Shown: piece by piece, positions 1-8,900 of the stretch
Layout: each line of letters starts with the position of its first letter
Position numbering within the stretch: the stretch's first letter is position 1
Source of the DNA: Bacillota bacterium
GTDB lineage: Bacteria; Bacillota; DTU025
Direction of reading: 5' to 3'
DNA length: 12,380 nucleotides
Assembly (NCBI GenBank): GCA_003456765.1
Contig: DMOT01000250.1
Location: forward strand, 959 to 13,338
Translations under genes and position numbers: made by a program
Notes under the pieces: model-generated
The model's database searches: none
Told to the model about the DNA's origin: nothing
Seen by the model: only the letters and a program-made list of their open reading frames with translations

Positions 1-31
1 GTCGGCAGCGCAAGAGGTGTATAAGAGCCAG
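1..31 (+). other. Probable Nextera/Tn5 sequencing adapter remnant
   Basis: Compared from memory with the Illumina Nextera read-1 adapter (GTCGGCAGCG followed by the 19-bp Tn5 mosaic end), these bases agree at 27 of 31 positions without gaps. The part at 13-31 agrees with the mosaic end at 17 of 19. The match lies exactly at the first base of the window, as expected for untrimmed adapter at a contig end. It contains the TAA at 22-24, which is the only stop that closes the reading frame of the next gene on its left. A real Tn5-type end is a much less likely alternative. Confidence 0.85.
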
Positions 32-33
32 CC

Positions 34-555
34 TACAGAAGGATGAGGCAGTTTGGCATTGCAGCGGCGGGGACAGTCGGGAATTCGGCAGTATGGTTTG
101 AGGGAGCCTTGAAGATCCCCGAGCACCTCCCGGAACTGGAGCAGCCGGGCGCCCTGGCCATGTCATCTAATGACACGGCAGTCCAGGTTGTGCTTGGCGC
201 GGATTACACGTTTCCCAATGGCCTTTTCGTATCGGAGCAGTTGATATATGACAGCGCAGGCACTCTCGTATCCCCGTACTGCCGGCCGGGAGAGGCGGCC
301 ACTTCCGATCCTGCCTTCTACTCGCTGTCGGTTCTTCGTTACCTGCCAAACGGCAGATGCACTCTGGAGTTTGCAGGACTGGTTGACTTCAATGACAGGA
401 GCGCCATGCTTATGCCTCGCCTCACGGTTCGGGCCAATGAATACATGGAAGTGTGGTGCGCTCTTGTGTCAATAGTTGGAGATGAGTCGTCCGATTCCGC
501 AGCCTTACGTCAAATGGCAGGCGGTCTTGGAGTTGGAGCAAGGGTTAGCTTCTGA
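34..555 (+). CDS. C-terminal part of a putative beta-barrel (outer-membrane-type) protein
   Basis: No specific family is recognised. About 174 residues are readable. They alternate short amphipathic stretches with turn-like Pro/Gly/Asn/Asp segments, for example AVQVVLGADYTFP, GLFVSEQLIYD, AFYSLSVLRYLP, RCTLEFAGLVDF, SAMLMPRLTVRA and MEVWCALVSIVGD. I count about eight such strands. The chain ends GLGVGARVSF, with the terminal phenylalanine typical of proteins inserted by the outer-membrane assembly machinery. The frame stays open leftward to the adapter-like bases, so the ATG at 43 is probably internal and the 5' end is missing. No convincing Shine-Dalgarno site precedes that ATG. A terminator-like hairpin follows. 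If this is a true outer-membrane protein, the host is diderm. A secreted or cell-surface beta-sandwich protein is the main alternative. Confidence 0.55.
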   Translation, partial: YRRMRQFGIAAAGTVGNSAVWFEGALKIPEHLPELEQPGALAMSSNDTAVQVVLGADYTFPNGLFVSEQLIYDSAGTLVSPYCRPGEAATSDPAFYSLSVLRYLPNGRCTLEFAGLVDFNDRSAMLMPRLTVRANEYMEVWCALVSIVGDESSDSAALRQMAGGLGVGARVSF

Positions 556-621
556 TTGGCAAGAGCCGACAGCAGATAGCCGAAGGCGGCAGCCGGCGAT
601 GGCTCTCGTGGCTGCCACTGC

Positions 622-659
622 AAAGAGGGCGCACCTGACGGGGACCGCGTTCTCTTTTT
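622..659 (+). terminator. Putative intrinsic terminator after the beta-barrel gene
   Basis: AAAGAGGGCGC (622-632) can pair with GCGTTCTCTTT (647-657) over 11 positions, two of them G-U in RNA, around a 14-nt loop. The T run at 655-659 follows. It lies 67 bp after the stop of the upstream gene and before the tetR promoter, as expected for a transcription end. Part of the T run belongs to the stem, which lowers confidence. Confidence 0.5.
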
Positions 660-677
660 GCTTCCTGACGAGGAGAT

Positions 678-690
678 ACATTCTGAATGT
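678..690. promoter_or_regulatory. Operator-like palindrome upstream of tetR
   Basis: ACATTC T GAATGT is a perfect dyad of 6-bp arms around one base. It lies between the terminator and the putative tetR promoter. TetR-family proteins often bind such dyads next to their own gene, so autoregulation is a reasonable inference. A short dyad can also arise by chance. Confidence 0.25.
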
Positions 691-724
691 GGAAACATGA
701 ATAGAGGGAAACCTGGATTAGTGA

Positions 725-754
725 TTGAGTTCGCCGTAGCCAGCTCCATATTGT
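725..754 (+). promoter_or_regulatory. Putative sigma-70/SigA promoter for tetR
   Basis: TTGAGT (725-730) and TATTGT (749-754) are spaced by 18 bp. Each matches four of six consensus positions. Transcription would begin near 761, leaving a leader of about 46 nt before the tetR ATG. Confidence 0.35.
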
Positions 755-806
755 CTCATCTTCCGTATGCAGCCCGGGCGCAGGTAACGGTTAAGGGGGG
801 CGCAGT

Positions 807-1409
807 ATGCAGAACAACTCAGCGGGACCTGTGACTGACAAACGTCGACTGATTCTTGATGCCGCGCAACATGTCTTTGCCGAAAACGGTTTTCACACCT
901 CCACGATGGATGCGGTGGCGGAGGCTGCTGGTGTGGCCAAAGGCACCATATATCTGTACTTCAAGGGCAAGAATGAACTCCTTATCGATCTTGTTGACGA
1001 TCGAACCGGGCAGCTGACTGACATGATACTCCAGGGAATTGCTACTGCCCGAGATGTGCCCGGAAAGCTTCTTGCAATTATCGAGGCCCATTTTGAGTTC
1101 TACTCAATTGAAAGCGAGTTCATGTCGTTGCTCTCAGGCCAACTGGGCCTGCTCTCATCTGAGCTGGAAGATCGGGTAGTGACGGGCACCGCGGCATTGA
1201 CAAACATGGTCCTGGGAGTAATAGAGGAGGGCATGGCGGCAGGAGTACTCAGCTCCAAGGTAGATCCTACAAGAGCCTCATATGCCCTTCAGGGCATGAT
1301 CCATTCTGTGGCCTACCAGTGGCTCTCCAGCGGCAAGAGCGCTCCGGGGAGTGTTGTGAGTGAGGAGGTGTACACGCTCTTCAACTCCGGCATTGCTTGC
1401 AGTGGCTGA
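807..1409 (+). CDS. TetR-family transcriptional regulator
   Basis: A 200-residue protein of normal size for the family. Residues about 12-58 form the TetR DNA-binding domain: a helix with LILDAAQHVFAENGF, then a helix-turn-helix with the typical TMDAVAEAAGVAKGTIYLYF and KNELL. The rest is a divergent all-helical ligand-binding and dimerisation region whose effector cannot be read from sequence. The ATG at 807 is preceded by AAGGGGGG at 793-800 with a 6-nt gap, which supports this start. The gene has its own putative promoter and a nearby dyad, suggesting autoregulation. It converges with the gntR-type gene, overlapping its 3' end by 29 bp. Its target is unknown; the upstream beta-barrel gene or its own promoter are candidates. 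Confidence 0.9.
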   Translation: MQNNSAGPVTDKRRLILDAAQHVFAENGFHTSTMDAVAEAAGVAKGTIYLYFKGKNELLIDLVDDRTGQLTDMILQGIATARDVPGKLLAIIEAHFEFYSIESEFMSLLSGQLGLLSSELEDRVVTGTAALTNMVLGVIEEGMAAGVLSSKVDPTRASYALQGMIHSVAYQWLSSGKSAPGSVVSEEVYTLFNSGIACSG

Positions 1410-2142
1410 CATGGGCGATTCCTCCCGGCATTGGTGTGAGCGAGTACACGTCTCCGCGCATAATGAACCTCAGGTAGTAAAAAGGCTCCGATTCACCCTC
1501 CAGGGTTATCCATCGCTGCATCTCAAGAACCTGGAGCCCGTCGTCGAGGTTGAGAAGGCTCTTCTCGTCTGAACTGGGGTCGCGTGCCACTATTACTTGC
1601 TCCACCCGGGATATCGAGATCCTCAGGTCCTCAAGGAGCAGGCGGGCGATGGACCCTGATAGATCTTTGAACTTCAGGAGCCCGGCAGCGGGCTCGCTGA
1701 AGAATGACTCCTCAACTGCCACAGGAATCCCGTCGGCCCTCCTCACTCTCTTGACGTAAAGGCAGTCATTGGGCTTCTTCCATCTTAAGGTTGCAAGAAG
1801 CTTCTTGTCAGGGAGTATGGTCGTCTTCTCCAGAACCTGGTTGTCGCTTGCAGCCCCCATCGATTCCACAGTGTACACAAAGCTTATCAGCGGCTCGAAG
1901 GCTACGGATGGCTGCTTACGCGCGACGAATGTCCCACGGCCCCGCTGCTTCACAAGGAACCCCTCATTAACAAGGCTGCTAATGGCGTTTCTCACCGTAG
2001 CGCGGCTGACATCGTATTCGTCCATCAGCTCGTTTTCGGTGGGAATCTGTTCGCCCACTTGCCAAACACCTTCAAGCACCTTCTCTTTGATTCCATCCCT
2101 CAGCTGAATATAGAGAGGGACCGGACTCAGTTTGTCTATCAT
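1381..2142 (-). CDS. GntR-family (HutC/UTRA subfamily) transcriptional regulator
   Basis: A 253-residue regulator. The N-terminal winged helix spans about residues 6-75 and includes PLYIQLRDGIKEKVLEG, IPTENELMDEYDVSRATVRNA and GFLVKQRGRGTFV, typical of GntR proteins. Residues about 95-235 fit the UTRA ligand-binding domain of the HutC subfamily, which commonly senses sugar phosphates or amino-acid catabolites. A TTG at 2148 would extend the frame by two residues, but GAGGGG lies 6 nt before the ATG at 2142 and abuts the TTG, so the ATG is chosen. It begins MIDKLSPVPLY, as many relatives do. It is the last gene of the leftward cluster, 52 bp after the FAD oxidase, and so probably a local pathway repressor responding to the substrate or a phosphorylated intermediate. 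Confidence 0.9.
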   Translation of the reverse strand: MIDKLSPVPLYIQLRDGIKEKVLEGVWQVGEQIPTENELMDEYDVSRATVRNAISSLVNEGFLVKQRGRGTFVARKQPSVAFEPLISFVYTVESMGAASDNQVLEKTTILPDKKLLATLRWKKPNDCLYVKRVRRADGIPVAVEESFFSEPAAGLLKFKDLSGSIARLLLEDLRISISRVEQVIVARDPSSDEKSLLNLDDGLQVLEMQRWITLEGESEPFYYLRFIMRGDVYSLTPMPGGIAHVSHCKQCRS

Positions 2143-2194
2143 CTGCAACCCCTCGCCATACCTTTACAGTGGCATCCACCGGCAACAAGATGCC

Positions 2195-3916
2195 CTACTC
2201 AATGGGTCTGCGAAGCGAGTCTTCGAGATCGAGAGCCAGGGTTCCTCCAGGATTCATGATGTTGTGCGGATCGAAATGTCGCTTCAATGCTCTGAGCACG
2301 GCCATCTGGTTTTCGCCGATTGCATCTTCATACCATGGCGCGAGCATCTTTCCGATTCCATGGTGATGGCTTAGTGCGCCGCCGTTGGCTCGAATGCTCT
2401 CGATGACGCTGGCCTGATAATCGATGTATTCGTCGATGGCATTAAAGCGCCCGATGAAGATGAAGTAGAGGTTCGTTCCTTGAGGATAGAAGTGGGACGA
2501 ATGACTCATGACCACCGTGTTCGGCCTGGCCTTGCAGACTTTCCTCGTTTCTGCCCACAGAGTTTCGATCTTGTCCCATGCAATGGCGCATTCTAAGGTG
2601 TCGATAATAATTCCGTAATCATGGAGGTCTTCCCGCATGAAGGGATCACGGAATCTTCCCTTCTCCCATGATTTCGTAACATATCCTGTAGTGCTCATCG
2701 CGCCGTAATCTCTGGCTATTCTTCCTATTTGCCTTTTTACGTTCCTGGCGAAGTTCCTCTCGCCCTCTGAAAGCCCTAGCATCAGGCAGCGTTCCATGGG
2801 CCTGTACCCTCTGGACGTCATGATTCTGTCGAGAACGGTGCCCTCAACGCCGTACAGCTTCAGGGCCACGTCAGTCTCTTCAGGGTCGGAGATCCTCAAA
2901 ACAGAAGGATACCCGAATTGGCTTTGCATGATATCGCGCGCAGCCGCGAGACCCTCGCTCCAACCTGGGAAGATGTAGCTGAAACGCCTCGTAGTCTCCG
3001 GCATGTACCTGAATACCTTCAGGGTAACAGAGACGAGCACCCCGTAGGCGCCTTCGCTGCCGATCATTATCTGGTCGATTGAAGGCCCGACGGCAGCTCT
3101 GGGATACTCTTTCGTCACGATGTCGCCTGCAGGCGTGATGTACTCCTGGCAGAGGACGAGGTCCTCCATCTTCCCGTAGTATGTTGAGTTTTGCCCTGCT
3201 CCTCGTGTGACCACCGAGCCCCCAATGGTGGCGCCGATGAAAGACTGGGGCAGGTGTCCGCAGGTATACGGCCTGGCTGCTCCGAGGAATTCCGGCGCCC
3301 GGTTCAGCTTCTCTTCGAGCTCGGGCATGTACATGCCTGGCTCCACTGTGACTGTATGGTTTGTTTCGTTCAGATTTACTATGCGGTTCATATGTTTCGT
3401 CAGGTCAAGGGAGATACCGCCACATACGCACTCCGTCGCTCGCATGACTCCGCTTCCGCCGCCCCTGGGGTAGACTGCTATCTTGTGCTCATTGCAGTAA
3501 GCCACTATTTTGGCAACGTCCTGTCTGTGTTTGGGATAAACCACAATGTCGGGGAGGTTCTCGATGATCCCTTCTCGCAGGCGTATGTTGTCATAGATCA
3601 CCTTGCCGTATGAAGCCTTGAGACGCGAGTAGTCGTCCCGAGCGATGTTGCCGGACCCCACGATATTCGCCATGGCCTCAATGTGTTCATGGGCGAGCTC
3701 GATTGGGATATCGAATTTGACTTCTTCCAATCCCAGGTTGACCGGAGTGCGGAAGTCGTCATCGGTCATCTCGAAGGTCTCCTTCATCAGCTCGTAAAGA
3801 TGAAGGTTTGGATGCTTATGTTCATCAGGGCCGCCCCACTTGAATATCGACCTATAAGATCCGGGAGGGACGGGACCCTCGTACCAATCAGGTTGGAAAG
3901 GTGCAGTGTTGTTCAC
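2195..3916 (-). CDS. FAD-linked oxidase, alkyl-DHAP synthase/YgcU-like
   Basis: A 573-residue flavoprotein. Residues about 120-305 form the PCMH-type FAD-binding domain, with PRGGGSGV (150-157), PQSFIGATIGG (223-233) and GPSIDQIMIGSEGAYGV (277-293). Residues about 325-560 form the FAD-oxidase C-terminal domain with SHSSHFYPQGTNLYF (471-485), the triple-histidine SHHHGIGK (516-523) and NIMNPGG (552-558). The triple histidine is characteristic of alkyldihydroxyacetonephosphate synthase. As I recall it, E. coli YgcU shares the same motif order, including HSSH, GTN-YF and HHHGIGK. The start is a GTG with GAGGTGG 6 nt upstream. It begins 19 nt after the kinase stop, so the two are probably cotranscribed. 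Oxidation of a hydroxy acid or polyol derivative is more likely from context than ether-lipid synthesis, but the substrate is not known. Confidence 0.85.
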   Translation of the reverse strand: MNNTAPFQPDWYEGPVPPGSYRSIFKWGGPDEHKHPNLHLYELMKETFEMTDDDFRTPVNLGLEEVKFDIPIELAHEHIEAMANIVGSGNIARDDYSRLKASYGKVIYDNIRLREGIIENLPDIVVYPKHRQDVAKIVAYCNEHKIAVYPRGGGSGVMRATECVCGGISLDLTKHMNRIVNLNETNHTVTVEPGMYMPELEEKLNRAPEFLGAARPYTCGHLPQSFIGATIGGSVVTRGAGQNSTYYGKMEDLVLCQEYITPAGDIVTKEYPRAAVGPSIDQIMIGSEGAYGVLVSVTLKVFRYMPETTRRFSYIFPGWSEGLAAARDIMQSQFGYPSVLRISDPEETDVALKLYGVEGTVLDRIMTSRGYRPMERCLMLGLSEGERNFARNVKRQIGRIARDYGAMSTTGYVTKSWEKGRFRDPFMREDLHDYGIIIDTLECAIAWDKIETLWAETRKVCKARPNTVVMSHSSHFYPQGTNLYFIFIGRFNAIDEYIDYQASVIESIRANGGALSHHHGIGKMLAPWYEDAIGENQMAVLRALKRHFDPHNIMNPGGTLALDLEDSLRRPIE

Positions 3917-3935
3917 ATTTGGCCACCTCTTCGTG

Positions 3936-5489
3936 TTATTCAGGGTATCCGGTGATTGTGCGCATATCTTCGTAAAGAGGTTTCAGGCGCGCATACATCT
4001 TCTTGTATATTCGCCTGTACAGCTTGTCATATATCTCCACGTTAGCAGGATCCGGATTGAAGCGGGCTTCATACTCCACCATGTTGGCCACTGCCTCATC
4101 GAAGGTGCTGTAGCAGCCAGCCCCGCAGAACCCGATTATTGCAGCGCCCAGGCCTGACCCTTCATATGTTTCTCCTCGAAGCACGGGCCTGTTGAAAACG
4201 TCAGCTGTTATCTGGCATATGGAGTCAGCTTGTGAGCCGCCTCCTGAAATCATTATCCGCTCTATCTTAGTGCCGGAGACTCTCTCGACTCTGTCAGCCG
4301 CGTCTCGCAGGGCATATGCAATGCCTTCCACTATCGAACGGTAGATGTGGGCGCGGGTATGGATATCGCCAAACCCTATTACTGCGCCGCGAGCTTCAGG
4401 GATCTTCAGCCCGGCACCCCAGTATGGCTGGAGCATCAGGCCCATGGAGCCCGGAGGGGTCTCGTCCAGCAGCTCGTTTAAGACCACTTCAGGGGCGACG
4501 CCGCGTTCCCTGGCGATTAGCTCCTCTCTATGGCCGAATTCCTGCTTGAACCAGTTGATCATCCAGTAGCCCCGGTATATTTGGATTTCAGGATTGAAGC
4601 GGCCCGGCACTACTGCCGGATAGGCCGGCATGAACTTTATTGGCTCCATGTACTTCTCTGTGGTTACCTGTAATGTTGCCATGGTGCCAAGGCTGATGCA
4701 TGCTGAGGAAGGATCCAGGCATCCGGTCCCAAGCGTTTCACATCCTTTGTCAGATCCCCCGGCATAGACTCGAGTGCCGACTGGAAAGCCTGTGGCCTCG
4801 CTTGCTTCGGGAGTGATCGTCCCGATGACATCGGCCGGCCTTACGAGCTTCGGAAGGTGCCGACGGCTCAACCCGGTCATGTACCATCTGTAGTCGAGCT
4901 TCGAGACAGGCCATCGTTTGTGCTTGTAGTTGAACGGAATATGTCCTATCTGGTTTGCAGTCGAGTCGGCCATATTGCCGGTAAGCCTGTGATTGAGCCA
5001 GCCCGAAAGGAGCAAGTACTTGTCCATCTTCTCCCATACGTCAGGCTCGTTTTCAGAGATCCATTGGGATTTGCATTTCTTGCGGGTCAGCTCCGCCGAT
5101 TCAAGCATTCCCACGGCGCCGAACCCAAGCCTGTACACTAGAGGGTAAGGTTTGTCACACTCGGCCATTCGCTGATCCAGCCAGACTATGGCCGGGCGAA
5201 GGGCATTGCCGTCCTTGTCGACGGGAACGCAAGTATCTCGTTGAGTGGTCAGAACCACGCCAATGATGCGGCTCCACTCTTCAGGAGCGGATAGGGCCAG
5301 TTCATTGCAGGCCTGGCAGATAGCGTCAAAGTAGACTTCCGGATTCTGCTCTGCCCAGCCTGGATGTGCGGAAACGTAAGGTTCGAACTCGCTCTTCATC
5401 TTGGCCACGAGATTGCCCTTGCAGTCAAACAGAAGCACTCGAGCACTTTGAGTCCCGCAATCAATGGCAGCGATCAGTCCTTCTTTCAT
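3936..5489 (-). CDS. FGGY-family carbohydrate/polyol kinase
   Basis: A 517-residue ATP-dependent kinase of normal FGGY length. The N-terminal phosphate-binding motif IAAIDCGTQSARVLLFD is at 6-22. The probable catalytic aspartate is D247 in AGGSDKGCETLGTG. The C-terminal nucleotide-binding motif is ISGGGSQADSICQITAD (414-430) followed by GSGLGAA (444-450). It differs clearly from the GlpK in the same window, for example in lacking the [11 protein letters not shown] motif, so its substrate is probably not glycerol. Xylulose, erythritol or threitol-like polyols and other small sugars are possible in the family. The gene starts inside the end of the DUF1667 gene (29-bp overlap), with GGGGG 9 nt before its ATG, which suggests coupled translation. 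Pairing with a YgcU-like oxidase recalls E. coli ygcE/ygcU, two genes of unknown substrate. Confidence 0.9.
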   Translation of the reverse strand: MKEGLIAAIDCGTQSARVLLFDCKGNLVAKMKSEFEPYVSAHPGWAEQNPEVYFDAICQACNELALSAPEEWSRIIGVVLTTQRDTCVPVDKDGNALRPAIVWLDQRMAECDKPYPLVYRLGFGAVGMLESAELTRKKCKSQWISENEPDVWEKMDKYLLLSGWLNHRLTGNMADSTANQIGHIPFNYKHKRWPVSKLDYRWYMTGLSRRHLPKLVRPADVIGTITPEASEATGFPVGTRVYAGGSDKGCETLGTGCLDPSSACISLGTMATLQVTTEKYMEPIKFMPAYPAVVPGRFNPEIQIYRGYWMINWFKQEFGHREELIARERGVAPEVVLNELLDETPPGSMGLMLQPYWGAGLKIPEARGAVIGFGDIHTRAHIYRSIVEGIAYALRDAADRVERVSGTKIERIMISGGGSQADSICQITADVFNRPVLRGETYEGSGLGAAIIGFCGAGCYSTFDEAVANMVEYEARFNPDPANVEIYDKLYRRIYKKMYARLKPLYEDMRTITGYPE

Positions 5490-5898
5490 TTAAGACTACC
5501 CCCATTGGCATGGTGGCGCTTGCTGACGCTACCAAGTTCGCGCCAGTGCCGGCCACGTTGTGGACGATCACGTCACCCATCCCCACGTCCGCGTCAACGA
5601 GTATCTTGAATATCTCCTGCATCACGCGGGGAACATCCTCCAGTGGAACCTCTGCATCAGTCTTCACGGGCAGGAGGGGAATGGTTCGGCTGCTCGTTCT
5701 CACAGTCGAGCATATGATTCGCTTAGGATTGTTTATCTCCTCAAGCGCGAAATCCCTGCCCATCGGGCACCTGTTTCCCGATATTGCCCAACTGCCTTCG
5801 ATTCGTGCAGCCGTAAGGTCGCAGCCTCTCGGGCAGATTATGCACGTGAAGGCCCTCGTTTGAGCTGTGCCGTCTCTTAGAGCCCTGGTAGTCGCCAT
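5461..5898 (-). CDS. DUF1667 four-cysteine (probable Fe-S) protein
   Basis: A 145-residue protein with CIICPRGC (Cys19, Cys22, Cys26) and GNRCPMG (Cys44), a C-x2-C-x3-C...C pattern like the [4Fe-4S] motif of molybdopterin oxidoreductases. It also has the later family motifs LLPVKTD (76-81 region) and GDVIVHNVAGTGANLVAS. DUF1667 genes are known to follow the GlpA and GlpB-like genes in many clostridia, for example near glpK-glpA in Clostridium acetobutylicum, so an electron-transfer subunit role is inferred and is not shown. The open frame continues upstream to 6030, but AAAGGAG lies 8 nt before the ATG at 5898, which is chosen. It starts 5 nt after the fusion gene's stop, so that site lies within the last codons of that gene. 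Confidence 0.88.
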   Translation of the reverse strand: MATTRALRDGTAQTRAFTCIICPRGCDLTAARIEGSWAISGNRCPMGRDFALEEINNPKRIICSTVRTSSRTIPLLPVKTDAEVPLEDVPRVMQEIFKILVDADVGMGDVIVHNVAGTGANLVASASATMPMGVVLNERRTDRCH

Positions 5899-5903
5899 GG
5901 CTA

Positions 5904-8900
5904 TCACTCCTTTCGGCTGCCTGGTTGGCGCGCTGACAGATCCAGGTTGATCGAGCAATTCTGGTTCGGTACTGAACTCAGTGCCCCCACCGCCATTGCT
6001 TGCATCTGCTGAGGGCGCACCACGGCGCATCTTGATTCAGCAAGGACTTCTCCGTTCTGGACTAGCCGGGCCACAACATCCTGGTGCGTGTTCCGAGATC
6101 TGAAATAGACCGTGAAAGGTTCGTTTGCGGCTCCAACGTCGAACAATTGCGGAACTGCGTAAAGAAGGCTGTTGGAGGTGATGATGGGCGTTCTCAGACC
6201 GGCGCTGCGCCGTCCTGCGGCGTACTCTGCCGCGCTCCGCCCGGCAACTCTCCCGCTTTCAGTGACGTAATCGACGAGGTCGTGAACGTGGACGCAGTTG
6301 CCACAGGCAAAAAGCCCCGGTACACTTGTCTGGAAGGTTTGATCAACCTGAGGACCGCGAGTCGCCACGCTGATTTCTGCTCCGAGTGCCTCAGCAAGCT
6401 CGTTCTCTGGGATCAGCCCGACTGCGACTATCACGCAGTCGCAGTCGACTATCCGCTCTGTGCCGGCGATCGGCTTCATTGCTTTGTCGCACTGCGCGAT
6501 CTCTACAGCTTCTACCCGCTCATCTCCGAAGACCCTTGTTACTGTATGCGAGAGATGGAGGGGGATGCCATAGTCATCGAGGCACTGTGATATGTTGCGG
6601 GCGAGGCCCGTAGGCTCAGGCTTGGCCTCGTATACAGCGACAACCCTGGAGCCCTCCAGGGTTAGCCTGCGAGCCATTATGAGGCCTACATCTCCGCTTC
6701 CCAGTATCACGCACTTGCGGCCGGGCAAGTAGCCCTGCACGTTTACTAAGTACTGGGCCGTGCCCGCGCTGTATATGCCTGCAGGCCTTGTTCCGTGGAT
6801 GAATACTTGACGCGCTGTCCTCTCTCTGCACCCTGTCGCCAGAACGAGGGACTTTGACTTGATGTTGAATATGCCATTTTGATTCTCCACGGTAAGCACG
6901 AAATTAGCGCCATCTTTTGAGTGCGCCGAATCCCTGGCATTACCCGCAGGGGTGCCGGAATCGGAAGCCGCGGCGGAGGCGGCGCGTGTCGCGCCCAAAA
7001 CGAATGTGTTCAAGTGCGATGCGATGCCCCGGCCAGCTGCCTGGACCATGAAGCGTTCGGCATATTCCGGGCCGGTAAGGTGAGTTTTGAACTCTATTGT
7101 GCCGAAGCCGTCGTGGACGCATTGTTTCAGGATTCCGCCCAGGCGTCCCTCGCGTTCTATCAGCCCGACCTTGGAACCGGTATCGTGCGCTGCGATGGCT
7201 GCCGCAAGCCCGGCGGGGCCTCCCCCGACCACCAGGACGTCATACGCTCCCAGGGTCTTTGGAACCCACTTCGCATCCGCGCGCCTTGCGGGCGCTTCCA
7301 CGGGCTCTATCTGGGTGGGCTGTCCCGCGCCAATGGGGCCTGCTCCTGTTCTGCCATTTGGCACCGGGCGCGTAGGGTCTGACACCAGAGATGAGCCTCC
7401 GCCTTTCTTCGTAACCTGATCCGGCGTGACGCCCAATTCCTCGCACATGATATCCAGAACTGCAGGCGTGCAGAAACCGCCCTGGCATCGTCCCATGCCA
7501 GTTCGAACCCGCCGTTTGAGCCCATCCAGGGTTGTGGGAGGAATCGGAGAGCGAAGCGCTGCCCGTATCTCTCCAGCTGTTACAACTTCGCATCTGCAGA
7601 CCACTCTGCCGTAGTCAGGATTTGCTTTGATGATCCTCTGGCGTTCTTCAAATGGCAGGCTTCCGAAATCAGGCGGGACATTCCTGCGGGGGTTGAACCT
7701 GGGATTGGGCCTGACATCTGTCGTTTCCCGAAGAGCATCCACACAGTGAGATGCTACTTCTCTGGCGATCGCAGGCGCCGATGTGAGGCCGGGCGATTGT
7801 ATTCCGGCTGCGTGAACCAGGTTTGGCACTCGTTCCGACCGTTCGATTATGAAGTCTTCCTCGTACGTTGCGGCCCTTGCGCCGGTGAAGTATGTGATTA
7901 CGTCAGATGCCAGGATGCCAGTCATGAAACGCTGTTGCTTTTCGATCAGGGAATCGGTTCGCCTCGCTGTGGTCACATATTCCTCCCGATGGGGCAACTC
8001 TACGGCATCAGGGCCGATTAAGATGTTGCCGTCGACAGTGGGTATCACTCCGCCGCCCTTGGTGTCAGTCTGTGCTTGCTGGATGATGTCGACCATGGAT
8101 AGAGCGGATGTTGCAAGGTTCCCTTTCTTCTTGTCCAGGATCAGCATCTCGCCGTGGCGAGGGTGGATTGTGAAGAACCTGTCGCCTGCGGCTTCTGCCA
8201 CCGTGTCAGCCCAGAGCCCTGCTGCGTTCACTACTACTCTGGGATGGACTGTCCCCCGGTTGGTGACGACTGCTGAGATCCTTCCTTCCTCAACCACGAT
8301 AGATTCTGCCATGGTATTGAGATGAACGGTGGCGCCGTTTTCCACTGCGTTTTCGGCAAGCGCTATTGTCAGCATGAACGGATCTACGATGCCGCTTTGA
8401 GGCATGAAGAAGGCGCCTCCCACATTGCCTCTGACATTGGGCTCCATCGACCTCAGTTTGCGAAGGGTCAGAAATTCAATCTCGCCTGCCCGGTTTCGAC
8501 GGGCTCTTTCAGCAAGAAACGGATAGGCGATTCCATGGAACAAGCTTTTCACAATGATCATCATGCCGTTGTATCTGAAAGGGACGCGGAGTTCTTCTGC
8601 TATGGAGGGGAACATCGCGTTTCCCAATGAGTTGAATAGTGCTTTCCTGGAACCGGGGGAGGGGACTAGCGCGGGATGGACCATGCCTGCATTTCTTCCG
8701 CTTTGGTGCATGGCCAAGTCGGCTTCTTTTTCGATGAGGCATGCTCGGATTTCCCACCTTGCGAGCTCCCTGAGGATTGCGGCGCCGACTACTCCTCCGC
8801 CAATGACCAGAACATCCATGTGCTGCCCATGCAGGGTGGCGTCTCGGATGCCGGGCGCCCTGGGGCCGGTCGCAGGCGGATGGTGGCCATCACTGGTCAG

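Noticed and set aside
13..31. Genuine Tn5/IS50-type mobile element end
   Set aside because: The match continues leftward into the synthetic part of the Nextera adapter, and no transposase or second end is present.
476..700. 74-codon frame on the + strand between the beta-barrel gene and tetR
   Set aside because: It starts out of frame within the beta-barrel gene and reads through the terminator-like hairpin; no family features.
2143..2194. Terminator between the FAD oxidase and the GntR gene
   Set aside because: Only a 4-bp GTGG/CCAC hairpin without a T run is present, so the GntR gene is taken as part of the operon.
5899..6030. Upstream extension of the DUF1667 frame to 6030
   Set aside because: It lies inside the fusion gene; the ATG at 5898 has a strong AAAGGAG site and family similarity begins after it.
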